Origin: Anaerolineae bacterium
GTDB lineage: Bacteria; Chloroflexota; Anaerolineae; Aggregatilineales; Phototrophicaceae
Length of the DNA stretch: 51,965 nt
Direction of reading: 5' to 3'
NCBI GenBank assembly: GCA_023382675.1
Contig: JAHDWN010000023.1
Coordinates: 1-51,965 of the forward strand
Made by a program: the position numbers and the translations under genes. Position 1 is the first letter of the stretch; the number at the start of each line of letters is the position of its first letter. Of this stretch, positions 27,393 through 37,937 are shown one piece after another. The notes under the pieces are model-generated. The model was not told where the DNA came from. It worked only from the letters and a program-made list of their open reading frames with translations, and searched no databases.

Positions 27393-28469
27393 TCATGGTC
27401 GCCAGGCCATGGCGCAAAAGCGGCTGAAGTTATTGATATATGTGCCAAAGCCGCGCCGCACCATGCGCACGTCGCCCTCGGCGCGGCTGACGGTGTAGAT
27501 GTCGTAGGGGATGAGCCGATCAAAGCGCCGGTTGGTGAGCGCAGCGCGGCCGCTGAATGCAATCCGTGTGCCATCGACCGACCATTCGATCAGGGCTACA
27601 TCAGCGAAATCCGGCGGCGTCAGCATTCGCACCTCGTCATGGGCGAGATCGTACAGCGCCAACTGCTTGCTGCCTGCATCACCGGCGACAAACGCGACAG
27701 CCTGCCCATCGGGCGACCAGACCGGCAAGCTCGACGGCAGATCGCCATCCGTCACGCGGCGTTCATTACCGGTCGCCAGCGCCTGGATGTAGAGCGCCGG
27801 TGCTGGCTCCTGACGGGATGTGTAGGCGAGATACTGCTGATCGGGCGAGCGATTGGCAGCAGCGGCATCGGGTAATTGCGCGGCATCGCCGCTGCCGACA
27901 TCGGCCACGAAGGCGCGCGCGAACCGGTTATCCTGAATTCCCTGGATGATGATGCGATCCCCATCGGCAGACCAACGCATGTGCGATACCCAGACAGGGA
28001 CGCGTGTCAACACACGCCGCTCGCCGGTCGCGAGTTCTAGCAGCACAATTTCGTTGACGGCTGCACGATTGGCAGCGTAGACGATATAGCGGCCATCGGG
28101 CGAAACGGCGGGCGCTTCATTATATGGGCCGTCGCCAGCCAGGGTTTGCCGGGTCTCCGCAAAGACCGCCAGAGAGATGACTTGATGACGCTCGCGCGGC
28201 GGTGTGCTGGTGTAAATCACCGTTTCGCCGTCCGGCAGCCAGCTCACCTTACAATCGACCCAGAAGGCGATGCGCCGGTCAAGCTGGCGGTCAACGTCGC
28301 TCATGCGCAGCTGCGCCGTCTCGCCGTACTGCTCGACATACGCCAGTACGGCGTTATGCCGCGCACCGCCCAGGAGCAGCGCGAATATGATGCCCACCAC
28401 ACTGGTCAGCCAGCCGATGCCGAGCCAGCGCCCAAACGGTAGCCGCGACCGCCGCCGGATCGTCGTCAT
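27393..28469 (-). CDS. Membrane-anchored six-bladed beta-propeller (PD40/TolB-like) protein
   Basis: 358 residues. One N-terminal membrane helix (about 17-35) after a basic start, so the rest probably faces outside. Repeated PD40 blades are visible: VSWLPDGETVIYTS, AVSPDGRYIVYAA, RWSADGDRIIIQG, RSPDQQYLAYTS, VWSPDGQAVAFVA, IEWSVDGTRIAFSG. No catalytic domain is attached. Its ATG overlaps the stop of the preceding dehydrogenase gene (ATGA), so it is translated with the polyol operon although its function there is not obvious. It may be a surface binding or scaffold protein. Function unknown. Confidence 0.8.
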   Translation of the reverse strand: MTTIRRRSRLPFGRWLGIGWLTSVVGIIFALLLGGARHNAVLAYVEQYGETAQLRMSDVDRQLDRRIAFWVDCKVSWLPDGETVIYTSTPPRERHQVISLAVFAETRQTLAGDGPYNEAPAVSPDGRYIVYAANRAAVNEIVLLELATGERRVLTRVPVWVSHMRWSADGDRIIIQGIQDNRFARAFVADVGSGDAAQLPDAAAANRSPDQQYLAYTSRQEPAPALYIQALATGNERRVTDGDLPSSLPVWSPDGQAVAFVAGDAGSKQLALYDLAHDEVRMLTPPDFADVALIEWSVDGTRIAFSGRAALTNRRFDRLIPYDIYTVSRAEGDVRMVRRGFGTYINNFSRFCAMAWRP

Positions 28470-29476
28470 GCCAGCGCGAACTGCACCTTCATCCTGGCCG
28501 GATCGTGCTGCACCAGTTCCATCCCGCGCGCGAAGTCATCCAACGGCAGTTGATGCGAGATCAACGGTTCGACCTGGATCGCCCCGCTCTGGATGAGCGC
28601 GATGCTCTGCGGGAAGGTACGATTGACGGCGAAGCTGCCGATGACCTTGATGTCGTTGCGGAAGATGTCGTAAGGCACGACCTCGATGCGCGCGCCCGCC
28701 GGCGCGACACCGAAGATCCAGACCTTGGCGCGCGGCTTGGCGTAGGCGAACATCGCCTGGATGACAGCGGGCACACCGGTCGCATCGACGACCACATCGT
28801 AGCCGAAGTGTTCGAGGTCGAATAGCTTGCGGTCGAGTTGATCGTCAGCGACGACGATTTCGGTCGCGCCCAACTGTTCAGCCAGCTTGAGCCGCTGCGT
28901 ATTCTGATCGACCATGACGATGCGCGCAGCGCCCGCGCGCTTGACCGCCTGCACCAGCAGGCAGCCCATCGGCCCCGCGCCAAAGATGACCACGCTGTCC
29001 CCGGCCTGGATTTCGACCTGCTTCAGCCCCCAGACGACGCAGGCCAGCGGTTCGATTAACGCCGCCGCCTTATACGCCATGTTGCCGATGGCGAAGACGT
29101 TGCCCTCAGGCGCGACCACATACTCGGCGAATGCGCCGTTGCGGGTGACACCAATTGCGCCCAGATCGCGGCACTGATTCGGTTCGTTGCGCTGGCAGAA
29201 GTAACAGCGGTTGCACGGCGTGTTGGGATCCGCCGTCACTCGGTCGCCGACACGGAAGTTGGCAACGTCCGCGCCAACCGCCGCGACTTCGCCGCTGAAT
29301 TCATGGCCGGGGATCAGCGGGTATTTGGCCTCATACTCACCCTTGAGGATGTGGACGTCCGTCCCGCAGATGCCCGCTGCCTGCACCTTGATTAGCACGT
29401 CATTCGGGCCAACCTGCGGCTCCGGCGCAGACATCACGGTTGTGTTGTTGGGCGCTGTAATGAACGCCGCTTTCAT
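28466..29476 (-). CDS. Zinc-dependent medium-chain alcohol/polyol dehydrogenase (structural-zinc type)
   Basis: 336 residues of the MDR superfamily. Catalytic zinc ligands in GICGTDVH and GHEFSGEV; four structural-zinc Cys in CNRCYFCQRNEPNQC; NAD(P)-binding GAGPMGCLLVQ near 170. The pattern is closest to sorbitol/threonine/arabitol-type dehydrogenases, which oxidise a secondary alcohol of a polyol to a ketose. Second of two MDR genes in the operon; the other lacks structural Cys. The exact substrate is not resolvable. Confidence 0.88.
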   Translation of the reverse strand: MKAAFITAPNNTTVMSAPEPQVGPNDVLIKVQAAGICGTDVHILKGEYEAKYPLIPGHEFSGEVAAVGADVANFRVGDRVTADPNTPCNRCYFCQRNEPNQCRDLGAIGVTRNGAFAEYVVAPEGNVFAIGNMAYKAAALIEPLACVVWGLKQVEIQAGDSVVIFGAGPMGCLLVQAVKRAGAARIVMVDQNTQRLKLAEQLGATEIVVADDQLDRKLFDLEHFGYDVVVDATGVPAVIQAMFAYAKPRAKVWIFGVAPAGARIEVVPYDIFRNDIKVIGSFAVNRTFPQSIALIQSGAIQVEPLISHQLPLDDFARGMELVQHDPARMKVQFALA

Positions 29477-29493
29477 AGATGGTCGCTTTCAAC

Positions 29494-30303
29494 TCACCAG
29501 CAGCAGAAGCCGCCGTCGATGATAATATCACTGCCGGTCATGAAGTCGCTGACTTCCGCTGCTAGGTAGACGACCGCGCCCGTCAGATCGGTGACCTCTC
29601 CCATCTTGCCCATCGGTGTGAAGGTCATCCACACTGGCAGTACTTCCTTGCCAATCGGCGTCTCCAGCAGGTCGGACACAAGCTGCGTGCGCGTGTAACC
29701 TGGGCTGATGCTGTTGACGCGCACGCCATCTTTGGCCCACTCTGCCGCCAGGCTCTTGGTCAGGTGAATGACGCCGGCCTTGCTGGTGTTATAAGCGGAC
29801 TGATCCTGCGGCATGTTGACGATGGTGCCGGACATCGACGCCGTGTTGATGATTTTGCCGTAGCCCGCTGGAATCATCACGCGCGCTTCCGCCTGCGCAC
29901 ACAGGAACACGCCTTTCAGGTTCGTGTTCAACACATGATCCCAATCGTGCTCGCTCATGTCTTCGCTGGGAACCCACTGGCCGATACCGGCATTGTTGAC
30001 ACCAATCGTCAGCTTCGACCACTTCTTCATGATCGTCTTGATCATCGCGTCAACCTGGTCGATCTTGGTGACATCGGCTTTGACGGCGATTGCCTCAACA
30101 CCTTTCTTCTCCAATTCGCCAGCCACGCCCTCGGCTTTCTCGAACTGTACATCGACCAGAGCAACGTTAGCGCCCGCTTCGGCAAGCGCATGCGCATAAG
30201 CTCTGCCAATGCCCTGCGCACCGCCGGTCACGAGGGCAACGCGCCCATCGAGGCGAAAACGTTCGAGGATCGGTTTGGCTGTCAGTACGGGATCATCCAT
30301 CAT
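29494..30303 (-). CDS. SDR-family polyol dehydrogenase
   Basis: 269 residues, classical SDR. Nucleotide motif [13 protein letters not shown], and the catalytic Ser in NTASMSG with Tyr/Lys in AYNTSKAG. The C-terminal [14 protein letters not shown] is typical. The sequence recalls D-arabinitol/mannitol 2-dehydrogenase-like SDRs, an inference supported by the polyol-operon setting. GGAG lies 4 nt before the first ATG and 7 nt before the second (30300), either of which may be used. Confidence 0.87.
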   Translation of the reverse strand: MMDDPVLTAKPILERFRLDGRVALVTGGAQGIGRAYAHALAEAGANVALVDVQFEKAEGVAGELEKKGVEAIAVKADVTKIDQVDAMIKTIMKKWSKLTIGVNNAGIGQWVPSEDMSEHDWDHVLNTNLKGVFLCAQAEARVMIPAGYGKIINTASMSGTIVNMPQDQSAYNTSKAGVIHLTKSLAAEWAKDGVRVNSISPGYTRTQLVSDLLETPIGKEVLPVWMTFTPMGKMGEVTDLTGAVVYLAAEVSDFMTGSDIIIDGGFCCW

Positions 30304-30351
30304 TTTGCTCCAGTTTTGGCGACAAAACCCGGTAAGTATCCTAAGGATTGC

Positions 30352-31392
30352 TCAGTCTTTCGCGACTTCGATCTGCACCTTGACCGAGGTCGGCGGCATG
30401 TGCGCCGCGTACTCGAATGCCTGAACACTCTCAGCAAAGCTAAAGGTATCGGTAATCAGCGGCCTGACATTGAGCTGGCCGCTGGCGATCAGGGCGATGG
30501 CACGAGGGTAGACGTGCGCATACCGGAAGACGCTCTCGACACGCGCTTCTTTCGCCTGCGATTTGGTCACGTCGAAACCGAACGGCTGCCCCGGAATGCC
30601 GACCAGCACGACGCAGCCGCCGGGGCACAATGGCTCGAAGACGCTCTCAGCAGCCTTCTGATTGCCGCTGCATTCGAAGACGATGTCCGCGCCCCAGCCA
30701 TCGGTCAGATCCATGACGACCTCGGTCAGGCTGTCTTTGGCGACGTTGACAGGCGTGATCGGCCCCAGCGTGGCTGCCAGATCGAGCTTGGGCTGAACCA
30801 CATCGCTCATGATCACCTGGCTGCATCCGCCAGCCAGCGCTGCCAGCGCCTGCAACATGCCAATCGTCCCTGCGCCGGTGACGACGGCCACGTCGCCTGG
30901 CCGGATGCGCGCTTTGTTCGCGCCGTGCATCCCGACGGCCAGCGGCTCGACCATCGCGCCTTCTTCATACGAGACATTATCCGGCAGCTTGAACGTAAAC
31001 GCTGCCGGATGCACGACTGTTGGGCGCAGCACGCCGTGTACGGGTGGTGTCGCCCAAAAGCGCACCGCCGGATCGAGGTTGTACAAGCCGAGGCGCGTGG
31101 CCCGGCTGTTCGGGTCAGGGATACCCGGCTCCATGCACACGCGGTCGCCCACCCGCAACTGCTCGACATCCGAACCGACCTCGATCACTTTGCCGGAGGC
31201 TTCGTGGCCGAGCACCATAGGCTCGCGCACGACGTAGGGGCCGATGGAACCCCACTCGTAATAATGCACGTCGCTGCCGCACACGCCGACCGTGCGCAGC
31301 GTCACACGCACGTCATGCGGGCCGAGCGGTTCATCCAGTTGAATGTCGCGAATCGTAAGTTCTTTTTGTCGTTCCAGTACGACGGCTTCCAT
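30352..31392 (-). CDS. Zinc-dependent sorbitol/xylitol dehydrogenase-like MDR protein
   Basis: 346 residues. Catalytic zinc motif [14 protein letters not shown] and GHEASGKV; substrate-site region [14 protein letters not shown] strongly resembles sorbitol (L-iditol 2-) and xylitol dehydrogenases. The four-Cys structural zinc loop is absent, as in mammalian sorbitol dehydrogenase. NAD site [10 protein letters not shown] near 175. AGAGG stands 6 nt before the ATG. It probably oxidises the polyol imported by the upstream ABC system to its 2-ketose. Confidence 0.9.
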   Translation of the reverse strand: MEAVVLERQKELTIRDIQLDEPLGPHDVRVTLRTVGVCGSDVHYYEWGSIGPYVVREPMVLGHEASGKVIEVGSDVEQLRVGDRVCMEPGIPDPNSRATRLGLYNLDPAVRFWATPPVHGVLRPTVVHPAAFTFKLPDNVSYEEGAMVEPLAVGMHGANKARIRPGDVAVVTGAGTIGMLQALAALAGGCSQVIMSDVVQPKLDLAATLGPITPVNVAKDSLTEVVMDLTDGWGADIVFECSGNQKAAESVFEPLCPGGCVVLVGIPGQPFGFDVTKSQAKEARVESVFRYAHVYPRAIALIASGQLNVRPLITDTFSFAESVQAFEYAAHMPPTSVKVQIEVAKD

Positions 31393-31446
31393 GCCGAACC
31401 TCTTCTCAACGGCGCATAAGCGATGTGACGCGCAGAGGCGCGCGTC

Positions 31447-31674
31447 TCAGCCCCGCCGAATGATAATGTAGCCCACGACAAGTGAGATGATGGTGGCAAT
31501 CTCCAGCGGCAAATACGCCTCCAGGAAGCGCATCCACAGCAGATGGATTGCCACCAACAAAACGATGGAGATGAAGACGCGGTCGAACGCATTGGTGTAA
31601 ATCGGCAGCAGGTGTGGACGATCTACTTCCACTTGATGTTCTACCGGATGATGAATCTGTTCCTGGTCAGCCAT
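31447..31674 (-). CDS. Small membrane protein in polyol ABC operon
   Basis: 75 residues with a clear ribosome site (GAGG, 7 nt before ATG). The first 30 residues are hydrophilic and His/Glu-rich; then two hydrophobic helices, about 33-50 (FISIVLLVAIHLLWMRFL) and 54-73 (PLEIATIISLVVGYIIIRRG). It sits 20 nt after the last permease gene. Small two-helix membrane proteins (DUF2160 type) occur beside glycerol/polyol ABC permeases, and this may be an equivalent, but I see no sequence signature that proves it. Confidence 0.7.
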   Translation of the reverse strand: MADQEQIHHPVEHQVEVDRPHLLPIYTNAFDRVFISIVLLVAIHLLWMRFLEAYLPLEIATIISLVVGYIIIRRG

Positions 31675-31694
31675 GATGATTCCTCAGGCGAAGG

Positions 31695-32558
31695 CTAATT
31701 CTTGACTGCGCCAAACGTCAGACCGGCGACGAGATAACGCTGGGCAAAGGCGACGACGATCAGCGATGGGATCAGCGTCAGTGTCGCGACGGCGGCCATC
31801 TCGCCCCAGTTCGTGCCCGTCACGGTGACGAACTCCGCCAGCCCGGTCGTGATCGTGCGCGCTTCGAAATTCGTCAGCGTCGCAGCCAGCAGATATTCAT
31901 TCCAGGCGAAGACCCAGCTCAGAATCAGAGTCACGGCCAGCCCCGGGGCAGCCAGCGGCAGGATGATGCGCCGGATCACCATCGAGGTCGTCGCCCCATC
32001 GACGTAAGCCGCTTCGTCCAGTTCGTAGGGGATACCGTCGATGATGCCTTTGAGCAACCAGATGGCGAACGGTAGGTTGAAGACACAGTAGAGCAGGATC
32101 AGGCCGATCTGAGTGTCATACAGATCCCAACGCCCCCGACCCTCGCCAAACGCAAACACTTGCGTGTAGAGCAGGAACAGCGGCAGCAAGAAAGCGGCAG
32201 GCGGGGCCATGCGCTGCGTCAGCGTCGTGAAGAAGATATTGTCTTTGCCAACCAGGTCGTAGCGCGAGAGAGCGTAGGTCGCCAGCAGTGCCAGCACCGT
32301 CACCAGCACGGCGTTCCCGGTCGAGACGATGACCGAATTCAGCATGTAGCTCTGGAATGTCCGGTCATAAATGATGTTGGTGTAATTCTGCGTGTAGAAC
32401 GACGAGATGATGAGGTTCGGCGCGTTGAACAACTCGACACGGCTGCGCGCCGAGATGACGAACATCCAGTAAACGGGCAGGATCGTTACTATCGTGACGA
32501 TGATCCATACCGCGTAGGTGAATGCGTAGCCGAGCACTTTTCGCGTATTGATGTTCAT
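31695..32558 (-). CDS. Carbohydrate ABC transporter permease (MalG type)
   Basis: 287 residues, six membrane helices. The EAA loop reads [20 protein letters not shown] with the following [11 protein letters not shown], typical of MalG/UgpE. It pairs with the MalF-type permease ending 41 nt upstream and the binding protein beyond it. No MalK-type ATPase gene is in this operon or window. Confidence 0.92.
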   Translation of the reverse strand: MNINTRKVLGYAFTYAVWIIVTIVTILPVYWMFVISARSRVELFNAPNLIISSFYTQNYTNIIYDRTFQSYMLNSVIVSTGNAVLVTVLALLATYALSRYDLVGKDNIFFTTLTQRMAPPAAFLLPLFLLYTQVFAFGEGRGRWDLYDTQIGLILLYCVFNLPFAIWLLKGIIDGIPYELDEAAYVDGATTSMVIRRIILPLAAPGLAVTLILSWVFAWNEYLLAATLTNFEARTITTGLAEFVTVTGTNWGEMAAVATLTLIPSLIVVAFAQRYLVAGLTFGAVKN

Positions 32559-32599
32559 GAGCTGGGCATCACCTTGATAGGCACGCCGGGCGGGTACGG

Positions 32600-33472
32600 C
32601 TAGCGCCGGCGCACCTGCGTGAGCGAAACGAACAAGAACCAGCAGGCGACAATCGTCAGGTAAAGCGTGAGCAGCGACATGGCCGAGCCATAGCCATAGT
32701 CCGTCTGCGGAAAGACAACCCGGAAGATGTGGATGCCGACCGTGCGCGTCGAAGTCCCCGGTCCGCCGCCGTTCGTCAGCATGTTAATCTCATCGACCGT
32801 GCGCAGACCATCCATGATGCGGATGAAGAGTACGGTCAAGACCACCGGCTGCATTTGTGGCAGTGTGATGTAACGGAAGACCTGCCAGCCGTTTGCGCCG
32901 TCTACGAGCGCCGCCTCGCGCGGCTCTACCGGCAGCGCAGACAATCCCGCGAGCATCGTCAGCGTCACAAATGGCGTCCAGTGCCAGATGTCCATGATGA
33001 CGATTGCCAGGAACGCCTGACTGGCATTGGTGCCGATGTTGAAGTCGAAATCGAACCAGCGGTCAAGTAGGAACGGGACCGGCCCGAAACCGGGTATCGT
33101 CAGCAAGCGCCAGATGGCCCCGATGGCAATCGGCGCAATCATCAGCGGTATGGTGTGAATCGTGCGGAAGAACGATTTGCCGGGAAAATCGCGCAGCAGC
33201 ATCTGTGCCAGGAAGAAGCCGATGATCAACTGGCTGACAACGGCGAAAAAGGTGAACCGGATCGTCACCCAGAGCGCATCGAGGAAAAGTGGATCGAAGA
33301 CTAGCTGGCGGTAGTTATCGACGCCGGTGAAGTTCATCTCGCGTGAGGCTGAAAAAAGATTCCAATCGAAGAAGCCGACGTAAAGCACATAAATAAAAGG
33401 CACAATGCCGACGACAAACAAAATTATCATGGAGGGGGCGAGCAGGAGCCACCCGGTTCTCGTTTTACGCAC
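32600..33472 (-). CDS. Carbohydrate ABC transporter permease (MalF/UgpA type)
   Basis: 290 residues, six membrane helices; starts with GTG at 33472, with GAGG 8 nt upstream. The EAA loop reads [44 protein letters not shown] near the C-terminus is the conserved UgpA/MalF segment. It forms the channel with the MalG-type subunit. It is separated from the binding-protein gene by 109 bp containing a perfect 12-bp hairpin. Confidence 0.92.
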   Translation of the reverse strand: MRKTRTGWLLLAPSMIILFVVGIVPFIYVLYVGFFDWNLFSASREMNFTGVDNYRQLVFDPLFLDALWVTIRFTFFAVVSQLIIGFFLAQMLLRDFPGKSFFRTIHTIPLMIAPIAIGAIWRLLTIPGFGPVPFLLDRWFDFDFNIGTNASQAFLAIVIMDIWHWTPFVTLTMLAGLSALPVEPREAALVDGANGWQVFRYITLPQMQPVVLTVLFIRIMDGLRTVDEINMLTNGGGPGTSTRTVGIHIFRVVFPQTDYGYGSAMSLLTLYLTIVACWFLFVSLTQVRRR

Positions 33473-33510
33473 GCCTCTATCCTCACTCTCTACACTTCAG
33501 GATTACGGAC

Positions 33511-33546
33511 TGGTGCAGCGTGAGCGAACGTGCCCACGCTGCACCA
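33511..33546. promoter_or_regulatory. Intercistronic hairpin between binding-protein and permease genes
   Basis: TGGTGCAGCGTG (33511-33522) pairs perfectly with CACGCTGCACCA (33535-33546) around a 12-nt loop. A second short stem, GGGCG/CGCCC, lies at 33558-33573. In sugar ABC operons such structures protect the binding-protein mRNA or attenuate the permease genes; that role is inferred. Confidence 0.7.
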
Positions 33547-33581
33547 CATTGAACGACGGGCGGATTCACGCCCCCGGCTTT

Positions 33582-35027
33582 TTAGCTACCGTAGCCCAGG
33601 TTGACAAGTTCTGCATCGGCTGCTGCCGCCGCCAGATCCAGCGCTTCGGCGGCAGTGATTTCACCACCAATCGCCTGGTAAATGAACGGCGCAATCACTT
33701 CGCGTACCTGCGGATGGAACGGGAACGGTGGCGCGCCTGCGAACAGGTAGCCCTCGTCCTTCATCAGGCTGAAGTAGCCGTTGGTCGCCTCGTCGACAGC
33801 CACCACCAGCGGATCACTGTAGGTCGGTTCCATGACGATACGGGATGCGGCTGCCGCCCATTCCGCCTGGACTTGCGGCAGGCCGACGAACTGCATCCAC
33901 AGAAGCGCAGCTTCCTGGTTCAGCGACGAAACCGGCAGGCCAAAAGCGCCACCATCGTAGTAGCCGATGTAGCCTTCGTCAGCCTCAGCTTGCGCCAGAA
34001 CACCCTCGGACAGCGGCGGCAGCGCCACGCCGACATTGCCGACGACGACCGAGCGCTCAGGATCGGTCGCGATCCAGGCTGCGTTCTCGCCGTAGACGAT
34101 ACCCTGCGCTGCACGACCAGCCGCAAACGATGCCGCGACCTCGTCCCAGGTGCTGCTCGTTGCTTCCGGCGGCGCAAACGGAAGGTTGCCCAGCCACCAC
34201 GCCAGGGCTTCCTTGGCGGTGTCGCTGTTCATGCTGCCGCCATTCGCGACGGTTGCTTTCCAGTTTTCCATATTGATGCCCCAATTGTAGACACCAAATG
34301 TGGGAGCAATCGACTCGAAGAATTCGTAGAACGACGACGGATGACCGGAGGCAGCCTGAACGGTCGTGCCCCACAGTTCCATGTCGTTCGCCTCGCCGTA
34401 GGCGGTAAAGAACTCAGCGATCTGCCTGTACTGCTCATGCGTGGTCGCAGGAGCGAGCGGATAGCCGTATTCGGCTTCGAAGGCTGCCTGAATGTCCGGA
34501 TTCTCGAATAAGTCGGTGCGGTAGAGGTAAATCTTGACAAAGGCTTCCATCGGGATGCCGAAGACATCGCCGTCCGCATTCTTGAAGTAATCGATAAACG
34601 TCGTGAAGTTATCGAAGCTGAATTCGGGAGCCGCCAGTTCCGGAGCAGCGGCCAGCGCCTGCGTCTGATTGACCAGGTAATCATTGGCGAGGTAGCCGTA
34701 AATGATGTCCTGCTCGATATAGACGAAGTCATAGATGCCGGAGCCGGCTTCCATGTCCTTGATCGCCTTGTCGTACATCTGATCCCACGAAGTTGTTTCG
34801 AGATCGACACGGATACCTGTCATCTCTTCGAACATCGGGGCGAGCACGTCTTTAACGTAGTTCGACGGCGGGGTGCTCTCAGACACACCATGCAGGACGG
34901 TTCCTGCGTAAGGCGCGCCGGCGGTTTCCCACCAGGCCGAGTCAATGCCCATGTCCTGCGCACTCACAATGCTCAGGCCGGACAGAACCACGGCGATTAC
35001 GACCACTAGAAGTGACAGTTTCTTCAT
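33582..35027 (-). CDS. Extracellular solute-binding protein of polyol/sugar ABC importer
   Basis: 481 residues. A Sec signal of about 24 residues ([19 protein letters not shown], then VSA) precedes a mature start QDMGI; no lipobox Cys. The body has the cluster-B/D sugar-binding pattern: [59 protein letters not shown]. It resembles binding proteins of glycerol/polyol importers more than maltose ones. First structural gene of the operon, downstream of a SorC regulator. Confidence 0.9.
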   Translation of the reverse strand: MKKLSLLVVVIAVVLSGLSIVSAQDMGIDSAWWETAGAPYAGTVLHGVSESTPPSNYVKDVLAPMFEEMTGIRVDLETTSWDQMYDKAIKDMEAGSGIYDFVYIEQDIIYGYLANDYLVNQTQALAAAPELAAPEFSFDNFTTFIDYFKNADGDVFGIPMEAFVKIYLYRTDLFENPDIQAAFEAEYGYPLAPATTHEQYRQIAEFFTAYGEANDMELWGTTVQAASGHPSSFYEFFESIAPTFGVYNWGINMENWKATVANGGSMNSDTAKEALAWWLGNLPFAPPEATSSTWDEVAASFAAGRAAQGIVYGENAAWIATDPERSVVVGNVGVALPPLSEGVLAQAEADEGYIGYYDGGAFGLPVSSLNQEAALLWMQFVGLPQVQAEWAAAASRIVMEPTYSDPLVVAVDEATNGYFSLMKDEGYLFAGAPPFPFHPQVREVIAPFIYQAIGGEITAAEALDLAAAAADAELVNLGYGS

Positions 35028-35168
35028 GATCAGTGTTTCCTCTTCTTCTGTCGGCGAAAAACAATCTCACATCGGTCTTGTTTCAGTGTCTGCACATCAC
35101 CTCCTTCCGGCCACTCTCTCGTGTCAGCAACAGGTTATCCACCTTCTGAGTGGGTAACGACAAGTGAA

Positions 35169-36161
35169 TTAGACGCCCGGCCCGGCTCCGTTCTTAGGTG
35201 TCTGAGCGCGTTTGATCAAGGCGCGCGCGGTATCTTCATCGGTGATCAAAACATTGCAGAAGCGACCGGCCAACGCGCCATAGATGGCATCGACTTTCCA
35301 ATGGCCGCCTGCCGCGGCAATCGAGAGTTCCTTGGTGCGTAGCTTGTCCAGATCGACGGCAATCGTGCGCGCGCTCATTTCTGGGGAGCAGACTTCACCT
35401 TGCAGGTTGAAGGTATGACCAATGATCTCGCCCACCCCGCCCATGGCACTAAGCAGCGGCACCATGTCATGTTCGACCAGACCTTGCTGGTAAGGCGACG
35501 CTGTTTCTGAAACCACACCAATGCCGTAGACGACGATATTCGCGGCGGCGGCGAGGTCGAACACCGCAGCGATATTCGAGTCACTCAGCAGCGCCTTCTT
35601 GATCTCCGGGCGGTCAACGAAGGCGGGCGCTGGCAGCATAATCGTGCGTGCGTGCCATGCCTTGCCGACCACGTACACGACGGAATGCCACGGCATCGGC
35701 GCTCGTGGCGCGCTGCCCGTGAGACTGACTACCGTCACATCCGGCATGTAGGCACGGGAAAGATGCAAAGCGCCTTGATACACCGTCGAACTGCCGGAGC
35801 CAAAACCTACGGTATCGCCGTCTTTGACCCGGCGCTCCAGAAACTCCGCCATTGCCACGCCAATTGCAGCTTTGATAGCGTCATCCGTTTCGGCTGCCGG
35901 AGATACAACGATCACTTCCAGCAGATCAAACAGCCGCTCAAGTTCCATCTCCAGTTCGGAGACGTATGCCAGGTCAGAGCAGATTTCTATGCGCACAATC
36001 CCAAGCTCGGATGCGCGCCGCAAGTGGCGACCTACCGTTTGCCGTGATAGGCCCAAACGCGAAGCCACCTCCTGCTGTGAGCAGTGATCCTGATAATAGA
36101 GCGTGGCAACTTTAGTCAGTAAACGAATATCCTCATTCACGACAAAACCAATTTTGAGCAC
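35169..36161 (-). CDS. SorC/DeoR-type sugar-binding transcriptional regulator
   Basis: 330 residues. N-terminal HTH CSQQEVASRLGLSRQTVGRH (about 28-47) followed by the SorC effector domain, with VGFGSGSSTVYQGAL and the C-terminal KVDAIYGALAGRFCNVLITDEDTA. It senses a sugar phosphate and regulates the polyol operon downstream; the FGGY kinase gene is divergent, so the 92-bp gap at 36162-36253 should hold its operators. The start is ambiguous between GTG at 36161 and GTG at 36140; the latter gives the more usual family N-terminus. Confidence 0.88.
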   Translation of the reverse strand: MLKIGFVVNEDIRLLTKVATLYYQDHCSQQEVASRLGLSRQTVGRHLRRASELGIVRIEICSDLAYVSELEMELERLFDLLEVIVVSPAAETDDAIKAAIGVAMAEFLERRVKDGDTVGFGSGSSTVYQGALHLSRAYMPDVTVVSLTGSAPRAPMPWHSVVYVVGKAWHARTIMLPAPAFVDRPEIKKALLSDSNIAAVFDLAAAANIVVYGIGVVSETASPYQQGLVEHDMVPLLSAMGGVGEIIGHTFNLQGEVCSPEMSARTIAVDLDKLRTKELSIAAAGGHWKVDAIYGALAGRFCNVLITDEDTARALIKRAQTPKNGAGPGV

Positions 36162-36253
36162 TTGCCCATATGCTGAGCGAATGTTACAGTGCCAAGTATA
36201 GCGTGTGCGTGCAGGCTGTCAAGAAAGTTTGCTCCTTTTGAAAGAATTTTCAC

Positions 36254-37795
36254 ATGACCTCTTATCTGGGCATTGACATCGGTACTTCCAGCACAAAAAT
36301 CGGTCTCTGGCGCGAAGATGGCACGTTGCTCGCGCAGACCAGCGCGGATTACCGCTTGCATCGTCCGCAGCCGACCTGGGCCGAGATGAATCCGGAGGAT
36401 TGGTGGCAAGCGGTATGCAGCGCTACGCAAGCGATCTTATCGGCAAGCGGCGTCGACCTGCGTGAGATTGCCGGTGTCGGCGTCGACGCGATTGGCTGGT
36501 CGCTCGTGCCGGTCGATGCGCGAGGGGAATCACTCTGCGCTGCGCCGATCTGGCTCGACCGGCGCGCAGAAGCCCAGGCGCACGCCCTGCGCGCTCTCCC
36601 AGAAGCGGAGTCGCTGGTCCAGCTCGTCGCGAATCCGTTGGATGCTGCCTACCTGACGCCCAAATTGATCTGGCTGCGCGAACAGCAGCCGGATGTCTAC
36701 CAGCGAGCACAGTACTTCCTGGATGCGACCGGCTTCATCGTCCAGCGGCTGACGGGCGTCTTCTCGTGTGATTTCACACAGGCTTATGGCTATCACTGTT
36801 TCGACATTCGCCGTGAACGCTGGGACGAGCGTGCCGCCGATCTGCTGCACCTGCCGCTCGAAAAGCTGCCGGCGCTCCATGCCTCCGGCGATCTTGTGGG
36901 CGAGATCACGAGCGCCGCAGCGCAGGCAACCGGACTGGCGGCAGGCACGCCGGTGATCGCTGGCTGCCTGGATGCTGCCGCAGGCGCGTTCGGTTCGGGC
37001 GTGGCCCGCGCAGGCCAGATCGCCGACCAGGGTGGCACCGCCTTCGGATTCTCGCTGTGTACCGACAGCGTAGTCGTCGAACCGCGTCTGATCTTTTCGC
37101 ACCATGTCGTGCCCGGCTGTTATCTGCTTCAGGGTGGGACAGTCGGCGGCGGCCTGCTCAGTTGGTTTCGTGATACGCTCGGGCAGGTCGAAGCCAATGC
37201 TGCCGATCTCCTGGGCGTGAGCGCCTTCGACATCATCAACCGCGAGGTCGAGCGGATCCAGCCCGGCGCGGGCGGGTTGATCTTCCTGCCGTACATGGCG
37301 GGGGAACGGTCGCCGATCTGGAACAGCGACGCACGCGGCGTATTCTTCGGCTTATCCTACCAGACCAAACGCGGCGACATCCTCCGGGCAATTATGGAAG
37401 GCTGTGCGTTTGCCGTCTATCACAACATGCGTGTTGCCGAAGAGCGGGGTGTATCGATCTCAGAATGGATCGGATTTGGCGGCGCGGCGCAGAGCGGAGT
37501 CTGGTGCCAGATCAAAGCTGACATCACCGACCGGCGCTTCATCGTGGCGAAGCGCGCAGATGGCGCTTTGGGCGATAATACGCTTGGCCTGGCGCTGCTC
37601 GTCGCGCACGCGGTGGGTGCCGAAGACGACCTGGCGCAAGCAATCGACCGATATTTGCCGCAGCGAACGGTCTACGAACCGCGCGCGGATGCGCACGCCC
37701 TGTATCGCGTGTTGTTCGATATATACCTGTCGCTTGCGGAGAAACTGACGCCGGAATTCGCGCATCTGGCCCGTATCAGCCACACGTCACATTAA
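36254..37795 (+). CDS. FGGY-family carbohydrate kinase (xylulokinase-like)
   Basis: 513 residues. YLGIDIGTSSTKIGLW at the N-terminus, VIAGCLDAAAGAFGSG with the catalytic Asp near 240, PYMAGERSPIWNSDARGVFFG (xylulokinase-like PYLxGERTP), and WIGFGGAAQSGVWCQIKAD. It is transcribed divergently from the SorC regulator and so is likely in the same regulon. Only a weak purine-rich ribosome site precedes the ATG. It differs clearly from the other FGGY kinase at 25797, suggesting two substrates. Confidence 0.9.
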   Translation: MTSYLGIDIGTSSTKIGLWREDGTLLAQTSADYRLHRPQPTWAEMNPEDWWQAVCSATQAILSASGVDLREIAGVGVDAIGWSLVPVDARGESLCAAPIWLDRRAEAQAHALRALPEAESLVQLVANPLDAAYLTPKLIWLREQQPDVYQRAQYFLDATGFIVQRLTGVFSCDFTQAYGYHCFDIRRERWDERAADLLHLPLEKLPALHASGDLVGEITSAAAQATGLAAGTPVIAGCLDAAAGAFGSGVARAGQIADQGGTAFGFSLCTDSVVVEPRLIFSHHVVPGCYLLQGGTVGGGLLSWFRDTLGQVEANAADLLGVSAFDIINREVERIQPGAGGLIFLPYMAGERSPIWNSDARGVFFGLSYQTKRGDILRAIMEGCAFAVYHNMRVAEERGVSISEWIGFGGAAQSGVWCQIKADITDRRFIVAKRADGALGDNTLGLALLVAHAVGAEDDLAQAIDRYLPQRTVYEPRADAHALYRVLFDIYLSLAEKLTPEFAHLARISHTSH

Positions 37796-37937
37796 GGCGC
37801 GAACCGAGGTCTTGTGTGTCTATCAAGCAGCGCATATTTTGAACAAGGGCTTCAAGAGTAGACGATGATTTCGGGTGAGCACAATTCGAACAGTGCGCTT
37901 CTGGTTGGGGCTGCCATCCATTTGAGATTGACCAATG

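Noticed and set aside
29764-31419. A 551-codon open frame on the plus strand
   Set aside because: Antisense shadow of the SDR and sorbitol-dehydrogenase-like genes; Arg/His/Asp-rich composition without any recognisable fold.
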